NCBI GenBank assembly: GCA_000416085.1
Contig: KE356579.1
Location: 279,415 to 288,621, forward strand
Source: a halophilic archaeon J07HX64
GTDB lineage: Archaea > Halobacteriota > Halobacteria > Halobacteriales > Haloarculaceae
Direction: 5' to 3'
Length of the DNA stretch: 9,207 bases
Positions within the stretch are counted from its first letter, which is position 1, and every line of letters starts with the position of its first letter. The position numbers and the translations under genes are program-made. This document shows, in pieces, positions 1 through 6,415 of the stretch. The notes under the pieces were generated by a model, which did no database searches, was not told the origin of the DNA, and saw only the letters and a program-made list of their open reading frames with translations.

Positions 1-119
1 GACACCTGTGTCTCTGTCCGGTCACCAGGGCCGACAGCCCCACCACTTACAACGGACCCGACGCTCCCGGTAACGAGAAGACACACGAGTAGCAATGTCG
101 GCACAACTCGGCGTGTCAC
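1..119 (-). CDS. N-terminal part of a secreted protein (partial, runs off left edge)
   Basis: Reading the minus strand from a GTG at 119-117 gives a textbook Sec signal peptide. It has a short basic n-region (MTRRVVP), a hydrophobic core (TLLLVCLLVTGSVGSVVSG), then a Gly/Ala/Pro-rich stretch and the polar start of a mature chain (GDRTETQV) that runs off the window. An in-frame stop at 131-129 lies just upstream, leaving GTG at 119 or 104 as the realistic starts. GTG 119 is preferred because it keeps the basic n-region and because a TATA-like TTTATC lies about 28 nt upstream, the spacing expected for a leaderless haloarchaeal transcript. A Cys lies within the hydrophobic core; I do not read it as a clear lipobox. 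The gene is divergent from the repeat-protein gene at 435. Only 39 residues are visible, so the family cannot be named; secretion is an inference from the signal peptide. Confidence 0.55.
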   Translation of the reverse strand, partial: MTRRVVPTLLLVCLLVTGSVGSVVSGGAVGPGDRTETQV

Positions 120-144
120 TTGCTCTCGCTACCATCCGATTGTT

Positions 145-150
145 GATAAA
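145..150 (-). promoter_or_regulatory. TATA-like box for the leftward secreted-protein gene
   Basis: The plus-strand GATAAA reads TTTATC on the minus strand. Its centre is about 28 nt upstream of the GTG at 119, matching the TATA-to-start distance of leaderless haloarchaeal genes. It supports both the reality of that gene and the choice of start. Confidence 0.5.
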
Positions 151-426
151 GACAACGCATACTGGCCGGAAACACCGGCGACTGATACTGCTGGGTTGTC
201 ACGGCCATCCAGATAGTGTGTGCGCCGCTGTTGTGCGGTCGCACGCGAGTGTGCATGCGCCTCGTGACGAAACCACGGCGATCATGCCGGTTCTCGTTGC
301 AGTCGCCCGGATAGCCTGCAAAACAAGCGAAAACCGGCGCAAACGGACACAACCGTCCGCAAATCGGGAACAGTGACGGCAATCTGCCGGGAGGATGACA
401 CCGGTTCAAGTGGAAACAGTAGCAAC

Positions 427-430
427 GGAG
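427..430 (+). promoter_or_regulatory. Shine-Dalgarno-like GGAG before the repeat-protein gene
   Basis: GGAG sits four nt before the ATG at 435. The spacing is short, but an in-frame TAG at 420-422 rules out any longer reading. This is the only nearby ATG followed by a signal peptide, so the start is well fixed even though the ribosome binding site is only moderate. Confidence 0.35.
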
Positions 431-434
431 TCGT

Positions 435-3400
435 ATGCGAGGCACCTCGCAGCTCAGATCGGTGCTGGTGATTGCCCTCGTGGTCGCTGTGGCCGTCGGA
501 GTAACGGCTGCACCCGCAGCGTCCGCAGGACTCGCCGGCGCGGGAGGTATCGTGAACGATCAAGCAGCACAGGACCAGTCGACAGTCGGAGCCCAGGAGT
601 CGGCAGACGGTGGCGTGTCCGTCGGTGTGGGCGCGCAGCTGTCGATGGCAATGACCGCGACGACCGACGAGATTCGAACCGCCGCAGACACCGCCGGCTT
701 CGAACAGCGGGTTAGTCAGTCCGATGTGACCGAGCGGGCGAACGTGGTCGCAGACCGGGCGGCCGAGCTCGATGACAGGGCGGCGGAGCTGCGCGCTGAC
801 TACGACGACTCGACGGTTGCCTTCGAAACCGGTGAGATCGACGCCTCCGCGTACGCGCAAGAGATTGCCAGTCTGACCTCGGAGGCGACGGCGACCGCGA
901 CGGCCGTCGAGGGGCTCAACGAAACCGCCGCAACCCTCCAGGCGCCCGAGCGACAGGCGCTCGGTATCACCGCCGAGGACTTCGATGCCACTCTCGAGCA
1001 GATCAGCCCGCTGCTCGGCGAGACACCAAAGAGCATCCTCTCACAGTACATCGGTGAGATCGACGGCGAGATTCAGGTTTCCGCCGACGGTGGCGTCGAG
1101 ATCACGACGAGCACGAACGGCGACACCACGCGCCAACTCGCACAGCCGCGTGACAACGAGAGCGGCTCGTACAACATCTCACAGGCCGAGGCACTCGACA
1201 CTGCGACCAGTGCGCTCTCGGAGCAGGACGGCGAGTGGGTGCTGACGAGTACGACCACCGCCGACGGTGCATACGAGTTCGAGTTTGTCTACAACGGCAC
1301 CGGGACCGGTGAGGCCTCGGTGTCCGTCGACGGTAAAACCGGTGCCGTGTTCGAACTCGAGGAGAGTCTCGAGTTCGACGACGGTGGCGACGAGAACGAG
1401 GACGACGAGAACGAGAACAACGAAGACAACGAGAGTTCGCTCGATGTCGAGGTCGCCGTCGACAACGGGTCTGCGACGATCACGGCGTTCCTCTCGAACA
1501 GCACCATCGAGGGTGCGAACGTCACGGTGAACGGCGAGTTCGTCGGCACCACCGACGCGAACGGCACCATCTCGTACAATGTCACCGCGGACACGGAGGA
1601 CCTCGAGATAAAGATCGAGCACAACGGCTCCGAGGCCGAGATCCAGTACGACCTCGGGAACGGGGATGAGGATAATAACGAGAACGAACTCGAGTACCTC
1701 ACTATCCTGGTGACCGATGGCGTGCCCGCGTCGGGTGTGAACGTTACGCTGCAGGTCCTCGGGGACGGCGAACCGGTCGCAAACGCGACAGTCGAGATAG
1801 AGGAGGAGGTCGTCGGCACGACGGGTGCCAACGGGACGCTCGATGTGACGCTGCCCGACGAGGAGGATATCAAGATAACGGCCAGCCTCGGTGGCGCCGA
1901 CGGCGAACTCGAGTTCGAGTTCGAGGACGAGGACGCCGACGGCGAACTCGGTGCGACGGTCGATATCGACAACGGAACCGTGGCGGTGAACGTGGCCCTC
2001 GGCGGTGAACCGCTCGAGGGCGCGAACGTCACCGCAAACGGTGACTTTGTCGGCACCACCAGCGCCGACGGCACTCTCTCGTTCGACCTCCTCAGCGGCG
2101 ACAAACTCGAGATCGAGATCGAGTTTGGCGAGCTCGAGGCCGACCTCCAGTACGACCTCGGTGCGGACGAGGACGAGGAGAACGAGGACGATGAGGAAGA
2201 CGACGAACAAGAGGACGGTGACGGTCCGAACGGCCCGCTCAGCGGCGAGGTCGCGGTCGACAACGGGACGGCGGCGGTGACGGTCTCGGTCGGCGAGAGT
2301 CCCGTCCCCGTCGAGGGCGCGAACGTTACGGTGAACGGCGCGTTCGTCGGCACCACCGACGCCGATGGCACCATCAGCTTCGACGTGTCCGAGAACACCA
2401 CAAAACTCGATGTTCTCGTGGAGTACGAGGGCGCCGAGCTCGAACTCGAATACGAGTTCGAGGAAAATGAAGACGAGGAAGACGAGGACGGCGACGGTCC
2501 GAACGGATCGCTCAGCGGCGAGGTCACCGTCGACAACGGCACGGCGACGGTGTCGGTGACAGTCGGCGAGAACCTCACCGCTGTCGAGGGTGCAAATGTC
2601 ACAGTGAACGGCGCGTTCGTCGGCACCACCGGCGCCGACGGCAGCGTTAGCTTCGACGTGTCCGAGAACACCACAAAACTCGACGTTCTCGTGGAGTATG
2701 AGGGCGCCGAGCTCGAACTCGAATACGAGTTCGAGGAAACTGAAGACGAGGAAGACGAGGACGGCGACGGTCCGAACGGATCGCTCAGCGGTGAGATCAC
2801 CGTCGACAACGGGACGGCGACAGTGTCGGTTTCAGTCGGCGAGAGTCCCGTCCCTGTCGAGGGTGCGACCGTCACGGCGAACGGCGCGTTCGTCGGCACC
2901 ACCGGCGCCGACGGCAGCGTTAGCTTCGATGTGTCCGAGAACACCACCAAACTCGATGTTCTCGTGGAGTACGAGGGTGTCGAACTCGAACTCGAATACG
3001 AGTTCGAAGAAAATGAAAATGAAGAGGAGGACGACGAGGAAGACAACGATGAGGAGGGTCCGAACGGCTCACTCAACGGCGAGGTCACGGTCAACAACGG
3101 CACGGCGACAGTGTCGGTTTCAGTCGGCGAGAATCCCACTCCTGTCGAGGGCGCGAACGTTACGGTGAACGGCGCGTTCGTCGGCACCACCGGCGCCGAC
3201 GGCAGCGTTAGCTTCGACGTGTCCGAGAACACCACAAAACTCGATGTTCTCGTGGAGTACGAGGGCGCCGAGCTTGAACTCGAGTACGAGTTCGAGGAAA
3301 ATGAAGACGAGGAAGACGAGGACGGCGACGGTCCGAACGGCCCGCTCGCCGCCGAGGTCGCAGTCGACAACGGGACGGCGACGGTGACGGTTTCGGTCGG

Positions 3401-3956
3401 CGAGAGTCCCGCCCCCGCCGAGGGTGCAAACATCACGGTGAACGGTGAGTTTGTCGGCACCACCAGTGCCGACGGCACTGTCAGCTTCGACGTGCCGGAA
3501 AACGCCACCACGCTCGAGATCGAAATCGAGTACGGTGAACTCGAAGCTGCGCTCGAGTACGAACTCGAGGACGAGGAAGAGGATGAGGAGGACGACGAGG
3601 GTAACGAGGGTCCGAACGGCCCGCTCGCCGCCGAGGTCGCGGTCGACAACGGGACGGCGACGGTGACGGCCTCGGTCGGCGAGAGTCCCGTCCCCGTCGA
3701 AGGTGCAAACGTCACGGTGAACGGTGAGTTTGTTGACACCACCAGTGCCGACGGCACTGTCAGCTTCGATGTGCCCGAGAATGCCACCACTCTGAATATC
3801 CTCGTCGAGTACGAGGGTGCAGAGTACGAACTCGAGTACGAACTCGAAAACGAGGAAGACGACGAAGAGAATGAAGACGATCAAGAGGATGACGATGACG
3901 AGGACGAAGATCAAGACAACGAGGGCGAGGGAACAGCGCTCGAGTACGAACTGTAG
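435..3956 (+). CDS. Large secreted, acidic, nine-repeat surface protein with PepSY-like segment
   Basis: This 1173-residue protein is probably exported and lies outside the membrane. Residues 1-31 form a Sec signal peptide: basic n-region, hydrophobic core 10-23, and an Ala-Ser-Ala cleavage motif ending at 31. Residues about 76-195 are Ala/Glu-rich and helical, with coiled-coil character. Residues 247-314 resemble a PepSY domain (EALDTATSAL start, strand pair, then SVDGKTGAVFEL). From memory this N-terminal arrangement resembles haloarchaeal families of unknown function (possibly the DUF7096 type); that label is unverified. An acidic linker (315-335) leads into nine repeats starting at residues 336, 419, 505, 602, 693, 784, 880, 971 and 1064. 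Each has about 65-70 residues of beta-sandwich-like sequence with the core GANVTVNGxFVGTT and an Asp/Glu linker. About 30 N-glycosylation sequons are visible in the repeats. There is no C-terminal membrane helix or PGF signal; the chain ends in an acidic tail. It is probably co-transcribed with the PGF-CTERM gene 18 nt downstream. Function unknown; adhesin, S-layer-associated or matrix roles are inferences. Confidence 0.88.
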   Translation: MRGTSQLRSVLVIALVVAVAVGVTAAPAASAGLAGAGGIVNDQAAQDQSTVGAQESADGGVSVGVGAQLSMAMTATTDEIRTAADTAGFEQRVSQSDVTERANVVADRAAELDDRAAELRADYDDSTVAFETGEIDASAYAQEIASLTSEATATATAVEGLNETAATLQAPERQALGITAEDFDATLEQISPLLGETPKSILSQYIGEIDGEIQVSADGGVEITTSTNGDTTRQLAQPRDNESGSYNISQAEALDTATSALSEQDGEWVLTSTTTADGAYEFEFVYNGTGTGEASVSVDGKTGAVFELEESLEFDDGGDENEDDENENNEDNESSLDVEVAVDNGSATITAFLSNSTIEGANVTVNGEFVGTTDANGTISYNVTADTEDLEIKIEHNGSEAEIQYDLGNGDEDNNENELEYLTILVTDGVPASGVNVTLQVLGDGEPVANATVEIEEEVVGTTGANGTLDVTLPDEEDIKITASLGGADGELEFEFEDEDADGELGATVDIDNGTVAVNVALGGEPLEGANVTANGDFVGTTSADGTLSFDLLSGDKLEIEIEFGELEADLQYDLGADEDEENEDDEEDDEQEDGDGPNGPLSGEVAVDNGTAAVTVSVGESPVPVEGANVTVNGAFVGTTDADGTISFDVSENTTKLDVLVEYEGAELELEYEFEENEDEEDEDGDGPNGSLSGEVTVDNGTATVSVTVGENLTAVEGANVTVNGAFVGTTGADGSVSFDVSENTTKLDVLVEYEGAELELEYEFEETEDEEDEDGDGPNGSLSGEITVDNGTATVSVSVGESPVPVEGATVTANGAFVGTTGADGSVSFDVSENTTKLDVLVEYEGVELELEYEFEENENEEEDDEEDNDEEGPNGSLNGEVTVNNGTATVSVSVGENPTPVEGANVTVNGAFVGTTGADGSVSFDVSENTTKLDVLVEYEGAELELEYEFEENEDEEDEDGDGPNGPLAAEVAVDNGTATVTVSVGESPAPAEGANITVNGEFVGTTSADGTVSFDVPENATTLEIEIEYGELEAALEYELEDEEEDEEDDEGNEGPNGPLAAEVAVDNGTATVTASVGESPVPVEGANVTVNGEFVDTTSADGTVSFDVPENATTLNILVEYEGAEYELEYELENEEDDEENEDDQEDDDDEDEDQDNEGEGTALEYEL
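1440..3953 (+). repeat. Nine tandem coding repeats (about 83-110 codons each)
   Basis: Units begin at 1440, 1689, 1947, 2238, 2511, 2784, 3072, 3345 and 3624, each at a Leu codon. Spacings are 249, 258, 291, 273, 273, 288, 273 and 279 nt, and the last unit runs to the stop. Units 1-3 are diverged; unit 2 is the most different, lacking the VDNGT opening. Units 4-7 are nearly identical at the nucleotide level and share the core GADGSVSFDVSENTTKLDVL or a close variant. Units 8-9 form a second subtype, opening LAAEVAVDNGTATVT and using PENATT. Length changes fall almost entirely in the acidic linkers. This pattern points to duplication in stages with recent expansion or gene conversion in the middle. 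Confidence 0.9.
2439..3296 (+). repeat. Recurrent intragenic hairpin in repeat units 4-7
   Basis: In unit 4 the bases CTCGAACTCG, AATA, CGAGTTCGAG (2439-2462) form a perfect 10-bp stem with a 4-nt loop, over codons for the LELEYEFEE strand. The same stem recurs at 2712-2735 (identical), at 2985-3008 (outermost pair lost, 9 bp left) and at 3273-3296 (one G-T wobble, loop AGTA). Unit 8 has a different perfect stem at the equivalent place: CTCGAGT, ACGA, ACTCGAG at 3552-3569. These follow from Leu-Glu/Phe-Glu alternation written with CTC, GAA, TTC and GAG codons; any RNA role is unproven. Confidence 0.6.
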
Positions 3957-3974
3957 AACGACGGGTACGGACTC

Positions 3975-4829
3975 ATGAATCTATTGAACACACAGCTGAC
4001 ACCGAAGACGGACGACAGGAGCGTAAGCGTGCTACAGATAGCGGTGTACGTAGCGGTGCTGACGAGCGCTGGAGTGGTGCTGTCCGTGGCGGTTGCCGGT
4101 GCAGGAGCCCAAGCCGGGGCCGACCAACCGGTTGCGGACGCAGTCGTCGTCGACCTCGATAGCGAGGGCGACGGCGCCCTCACAGTCGGGGTTCCGTTTG
4201 ACCTGACAATCGAGGCTGAGGAGAACGATTTCCAGGCGTTCGTAGAGAGTGAGACGGAACAGCAGGCACAGCTCGACCGGTTCGAGTCACGGCTCGCGAG
4301 TGTCGCCGCGGAGATGGAGGCGGAGACAGGCCGCGAGATGACGGTCACGGACACGTCGATGACGACCGAGACACGCGAGAACGGCACACTGGGGCTGGTC
4401 GTGCTGACTGCCACCTGGGAGGGGCTGGCCGCCAGCAACGAGAGTCATCTCGTCCTCGGCCCGCCGTTCGACAGCGGGTTCAACACCGACCGGACGGTCG
4501 TCATCCAACCGCCGGCGCAACACCAGGTCGTCTCGACGACACCCACGCCATCGACCGACGCCGACCAACTCGTCTGGAACGAGGGCCAGTCCCTCGATGG
4601 GTTCGAGCTTGTCGTCGAACCGGAGAGCGACTCCAGCAACGAGGGCGGTAACGACGACACGAGTGACGACGGACAGACTAGCGGAGATGGCACCACCGGC
4701 GGTGACGACACCGCCGGCGACAGTGCCAGCGGCGATGCCGGTGGTGACGACGCCAGTGGCCCCGGATTCGGTATCGTTGTTGCCCTGCTCGGACTGACTG
4801 GCCTCTGCCTGTGGGCCCGCAAGCAGTAG
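3975..4829 (+). CDS. PGF-CTERM-anchored surface protein, DUF7345-like
   Basis: This 284-residue protein is probably exported and anchored by the archaeosortase A pathway. An N-terminal hydrophobic segment (about residues 19-41) ends in an Ala-rich region with a plausible cleavage site after AGAQA. Residues about 46-214 form an extracytoplasmic domain with the motifs VVVDLDSEGDGALTVGVPFDL, REMTVTDTSM, WEGLAA, PPFDSGFNTDRTVVI and SLDGFELV. From memory this matches the haloarchaeal DUF7345 family, which has no assigned reaction. Residues 215-261 are a Ser/Thr/Asp/Gly linker. The end is PGF at 263-265, a hydrophobic helix and a basic tail (ARKQ), the standard PGF-CTERM sorting signal, where the tail is removed and a lipid attached. 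The ATG follows the repeat-protein stop by 18 nt without a separate promoter, suggesting co-transcription. The n-region before the hydrophobic core is long, about 18 residues, so a later GTG start cannot be excluded. Confidence 0.87.
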   Translation: MNLLNTQLTPKTDDRSVSVLQIAVYVAVLTSAGVVLSVAVAGAGAQAGADQPVADAVVVDLDSEGDGALTVGVPFDLTIEAEENDFQAFVESETEQQAQLDRFESRLASVAAEMEAETGREMTVTDTSMTTETRENGTLGLVVLTATWEGLAASNESHLVLGPPFDSGFNTDRTVVIQPPAQHQVVSTTPTPSTDADQLVWNEGQSLDGFELVVEPESDSSNEGGNDDTSDDGQTSGDGTTGGDDTAGDSASGDAGGDDASGPGFGIVVALLGLTGLCLWARKQ

Positions 4830-4836
4830 GCCCACA
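4810..4836 (+). repeat. Inverted repeat spanning the stop codon of the PGF-CTERM gene
   Basis: TGTGGGCC at 4810-4817 pairs perfectly with GGCCCACA at 4829-4836, an 8-bp GC-rich stem with an 11-nt loop. The stem includes the last base of the TAG stop (4827-4829). No T-run follows, so it is not a classic terminator. It could be an RNA 3'-end stabilising or processing stem. Confidence 0.5.
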
Positions 4837-4845
4837 CTCCCCCGT

Positions 4846-5110
4846 GACACAGAGATTCGCCCTCCAGACCACACCCACTATACCACGCCACACGGCACAG
4901 GGATTCGACTCGCACCCACCACACCCACTATGCCACACGACACAACACAGGGGTTCAACTCGCCCCCACCACACCCACTATGCCACACGACACAACACAG
5001 GGGTTCAACTCGCCCCCACCACACCCACCATACCACGCTACACGATACAGGGGTTCGACCCGTACCCACCACACCCACTACACGACACCACACCGAGGAT
5101 CGACTCACCC
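4846..5110. repeat. 50-bp tandem repeat array (four full units plus degenerate ends)
   Basis: Full units lie at 4871-4920, 4921-4970, 4971-5020 and 5021-5070, each opening with ACACCCAC. The second and third are identical base for base, while the first and fourth differ from them at several positions. A degenerate half-unit precedes (about 4846-4870, sharing GATTCG and the CACC end) and a shortened unit follows (5071-5110). The plus strand is dominated by C and A, unlike the flanking genes. Fifty is not a multiple of three, so the array does not encode a peptide repeat, and there are no unique spacers as in CRISPR. It begins about 17 nt after the PGF-CTERM stop, so it may lie in that operon's 3' region. 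Confidence 0.9.
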
Positions 5111-5153
5111 GCTCTACCACAGATAGTCCGAGTCGACCCGGTCTGGCTCGGCT

Positions 5154-5173
5154 TTGAATCAGCCCAGATTCAA
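5154..5173. repeat. Perfect 7-bp inverted repeat
   Basis: TTGAATC (5154-5160) and GATTCAA (5167-5173) flank the 6-nt loop AGCCCA. It stands out as AT-richer than the surroundings. It may be a hairpin or a protein-binding dyad; nothing in the sequence decides between them. Confidence 0.5.
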
Positions 5174-5245
5174 CTGTGTTCTCGACCGGACGGGCAGCAC
5201 GGCGAGTCACAGACACCGTGACGGCTCAGTGTTCTCGAACCGTCT

Positions 5246-5269
5246 GTTGTTCCTGTAGTTCCGAACAAC
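5246..5269. repeat. Perfect 7-bp inverted repeat
   Basis: GTTGTTC (5246-5252) and GAACAAC (5263-5269) flank a 10-nt loop. It is the second perfect dyad within about 100 bases of the first and lies some 130 nt before the presumed lipA promoter. Confidence 0.5.
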
Positions 5270-5399
5270 TGCCCCGCACAGCCACGGCACCGAGATGGTC
5301 ACAGGTGGCTCGGGCGTTTGACGGGAGCCTGCTCTCGTCCCGGGACTCGAGCGGCCCCAGGCGGACAGTGCCGCGCTCACGGCCATCGATAGCAGGGGG

Positions 5400-5404
5400 T
5401 TTTA
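5400..5404 (+). promoter_or_regulatory. TATA-like box for lipA
   Basis: TTTTA, in the context GGGGGTTTTAGTC, lies about 28 nt before the ATG at 5430. This is the spacing for a leaderless transcript. The GAGG motif directly before the ATG is too close to act as a normal ribosome binding site. Confidence 0.45.
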
Positions 5405-5429
5405 GTCTCGCGGGTGCCTGAGTCGAGGT

Positions 5430-6353
5430 ATGAGTCGCGCACGCAAACCCGAGTGGCTGAAGATGCGGCCGCCCTCGGGCGAGCGGTTCACCGAAATAAA
5501 GAGCACACTCCGCGAGCACGACCTGCACACGGTCTGTGAGGAGGCCTCCTGTCCCAATCTCGGGGAGTGCTGGAGCGGTCGGAACGGCCCGGGGACAGCG
5601 ACGTTCATGCTGCTCGGCGAGCGGTGTTCGCGGGGCTGTAACTTCTGCGACGTCGAGACCGGGGGGATGGACCCGCTCGACCCCGACGAACCCGTGAACG
5701 TCGCGCAGGCAGTCACGGAGATCGGTCTCGAGTACGTCGTGCTCACATCGGTCGACCGGGACGACCTCTCCGACCAGGGCGCTGGACAGTTCGCGCAGAC
5801 GATCCGGGAAATAAAGACCCGTGACCCTTCGATTCTCGTCGAGGTGCTCGTCCCCGACTTCCAGGGTGAGGAACGACTCGTGAGGAAGATAATCGACGCC
5901 GGACCGGACGTCATCGCACACAATATCGAGACCGTCGAGCGTCTCCAGTGGCCGGTCCGAGACAGACGGGCGGGCTACGAGCAGTCGCTGTCGGTGCTCG
6001 AACAGGTCGCCACCGAGTCGGACGCCTACGCGAAGACCAGTCTCATGCTCGGTGTCGGCGAACACCACCACGAGGTGTACCAGACACTCCGGGATCTGCG
6101 GGCAGTCGGTGTCGATGTCGTTACCCTCGGTCAGTATCTCCAGCCCTCCCGGTCACATCTGGAGGTTGCCGACTACGTACACCCCGACGTGTTCGACACC
6201 TGGGGGCGTGTCGCCGAGGAAGAACTCGACTTTCTGTACTGTGCCAGCGGCCCGATGGTCCGCTCGTCGTACCGCGCCGGCGAACTGTTTGTCGAGGCAC
6301 TCCGACGTGAGGACCTGTCTATCGAGCAGGCGCGCAAACGGGCGCGAACCTGA
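5430..6353 (+). CDS. lipA: Lipoyl synthase (radical SAM)
   Basis: LipA inserts two sulfur atoms into the octanoyl chain on lipoyl-dependent proteins, such as the E2 subunits of 2-oxoacid dehydrogenases and the H protein of glycine cleavage, in the cytoplasm. The 307-residue length is normal. Both [4Fe-4S] sites are present: the auxiliary-cluster motif CX4CX5C at Cys36, Cys41 and Cys47 (CEEASCPNLGEC), and the radical-SAM motif CX3CX2C at Cys66, Cys70 and Cys73 (CSRGCNFC). Other family signatures are LTSVDRDDL, HNIETVERL, KTSLMLGVGE, TLGQYLQPS, and the C-terminal RSSYRAGE with its conserved serine cluster ligand. The ATG at 5430 gives the expected N-terminus and has a TATA-like box about 28 nt upstream. 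No lipoate ligase, octanoyl transferase or glycine-cleavage gene is adjacent, so its substrates are encoded elsewhere. Identification is firm. Confidence 0.97.
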   Translation: MSRARKPEWLKMRPPSGERFTEIKSTLREHDLHTVCEEASCPNLGECWSGRNGPGTATFMLLGERCSRGCNFCDVETGGMDPLDPDEPVNVAQAVTEIGLEYVVLTSVDRDDLSDQGAGQFAQTIREIKTRDPSILVEVLVPDFQGEERLVRKIIDAGPDVIAHNIETVERLQWPVRDRRAGYEQSLSVLEQVATESDAYAKTSLMLGVGEHHHEVYQTLRDLRAVGVDVVTLGQYLQPSRSHLEVADYVHPDVFDTWGRVAEEELDFLYCASGPMVRSSYRAGELFVEALRREDLSIEQARKRART

Positions 6354-6415
6354 CCGGCCGACAGACTGTGTGGTGTTTGCTCAAGGAATCCGCCGAGTCA
6401 CAGGCTACTGAGCGT

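Larger units (their letters stand above)
120..434. other. Divergent intergenic region, no gene seen
   Basis: This 315-nt stretch separates two divergently read genes for exported proteins. The left end holds the TATA-like box of the minus-strand gene. No equally clear TATA box lies 20-50 nt before the plus-strand start at 435, so the transcript of the repeat protein may begin further upstream and carry a leader. A small inverted repeat (CGGAC 344-348 with GTCCG 355-359) and a purine-rich GGGAGG at 389-394 are visible. The latter resembles a ribosome binding site but directly abuts an ATG in a frame with non-protein-like translation. Open frames here look like GC-rich noise. Confidence 0.5.
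5111..5429. other. Non-coding stretch before lipA
   Basis: After the repeat array no frame on either strand gives a convincing protein. Readable structure consists of two perfect 7-bp inverted repeats (listed separately), a short GTCAC/GTGAC pair at 5206-5222, and a direct repeat GTGTTCTCGA at 5176-5185 and 5229-5238. The lipA promoter lies at the right end. I see no tRNA or recognised RNA gene. Confidence 0.45.

Noticed and set aside
95..376. A plus-strand open frame of 93 codons in the left intergenic region.
   Set aside because: Its translation is Arg/His/Cys-rich and basic, unlike the acidic neighbours, and it overlaps the promoter and start of the minus-strand secreted-protein gene.
1289..3790. 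An open frame of 833 codons on the minus strand across the repeat gene, very Ser-rich.
   Set aside because: It is the antisense shadow of Glu/Asp-rich codons, where GAG, GAA and GAC read as Leu, Phe and Ser codons without stops. It follows the same repeat pattern and has no independent protein features.
4948..5020. A tRNA-like 3' end in each repeat (GGGGTTCAACTCG, then a CCCCCACCA string).
   Set aside because: The seven-base loop fits the T-loop pattern, but only about three of five T-stem pairs form and there is no acceptor, D or anticodon arm. It is treated as chance resemblance.
4871..5070. Possible CRISPR array.
   Set aside because: Units are similar over their full 50 bp with no unique spacers, and no cas gene is present.
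4811..5221. A plus-strand open frame through the 50-bp repeat array, rich in Pro, His and Thr.
   Set aside because: The array is stop-poor because of its base composition. The 50-bp period shifts frame at each unit, and the product has no consistent peptide repeat.
5226..6071. A minus-strand open frame of 281 codons opposite lipA.
   Set aside because: Most of it is the complement of the firmly identified lipA gene. The part beyond lipA has no credible start or recognisable domain.
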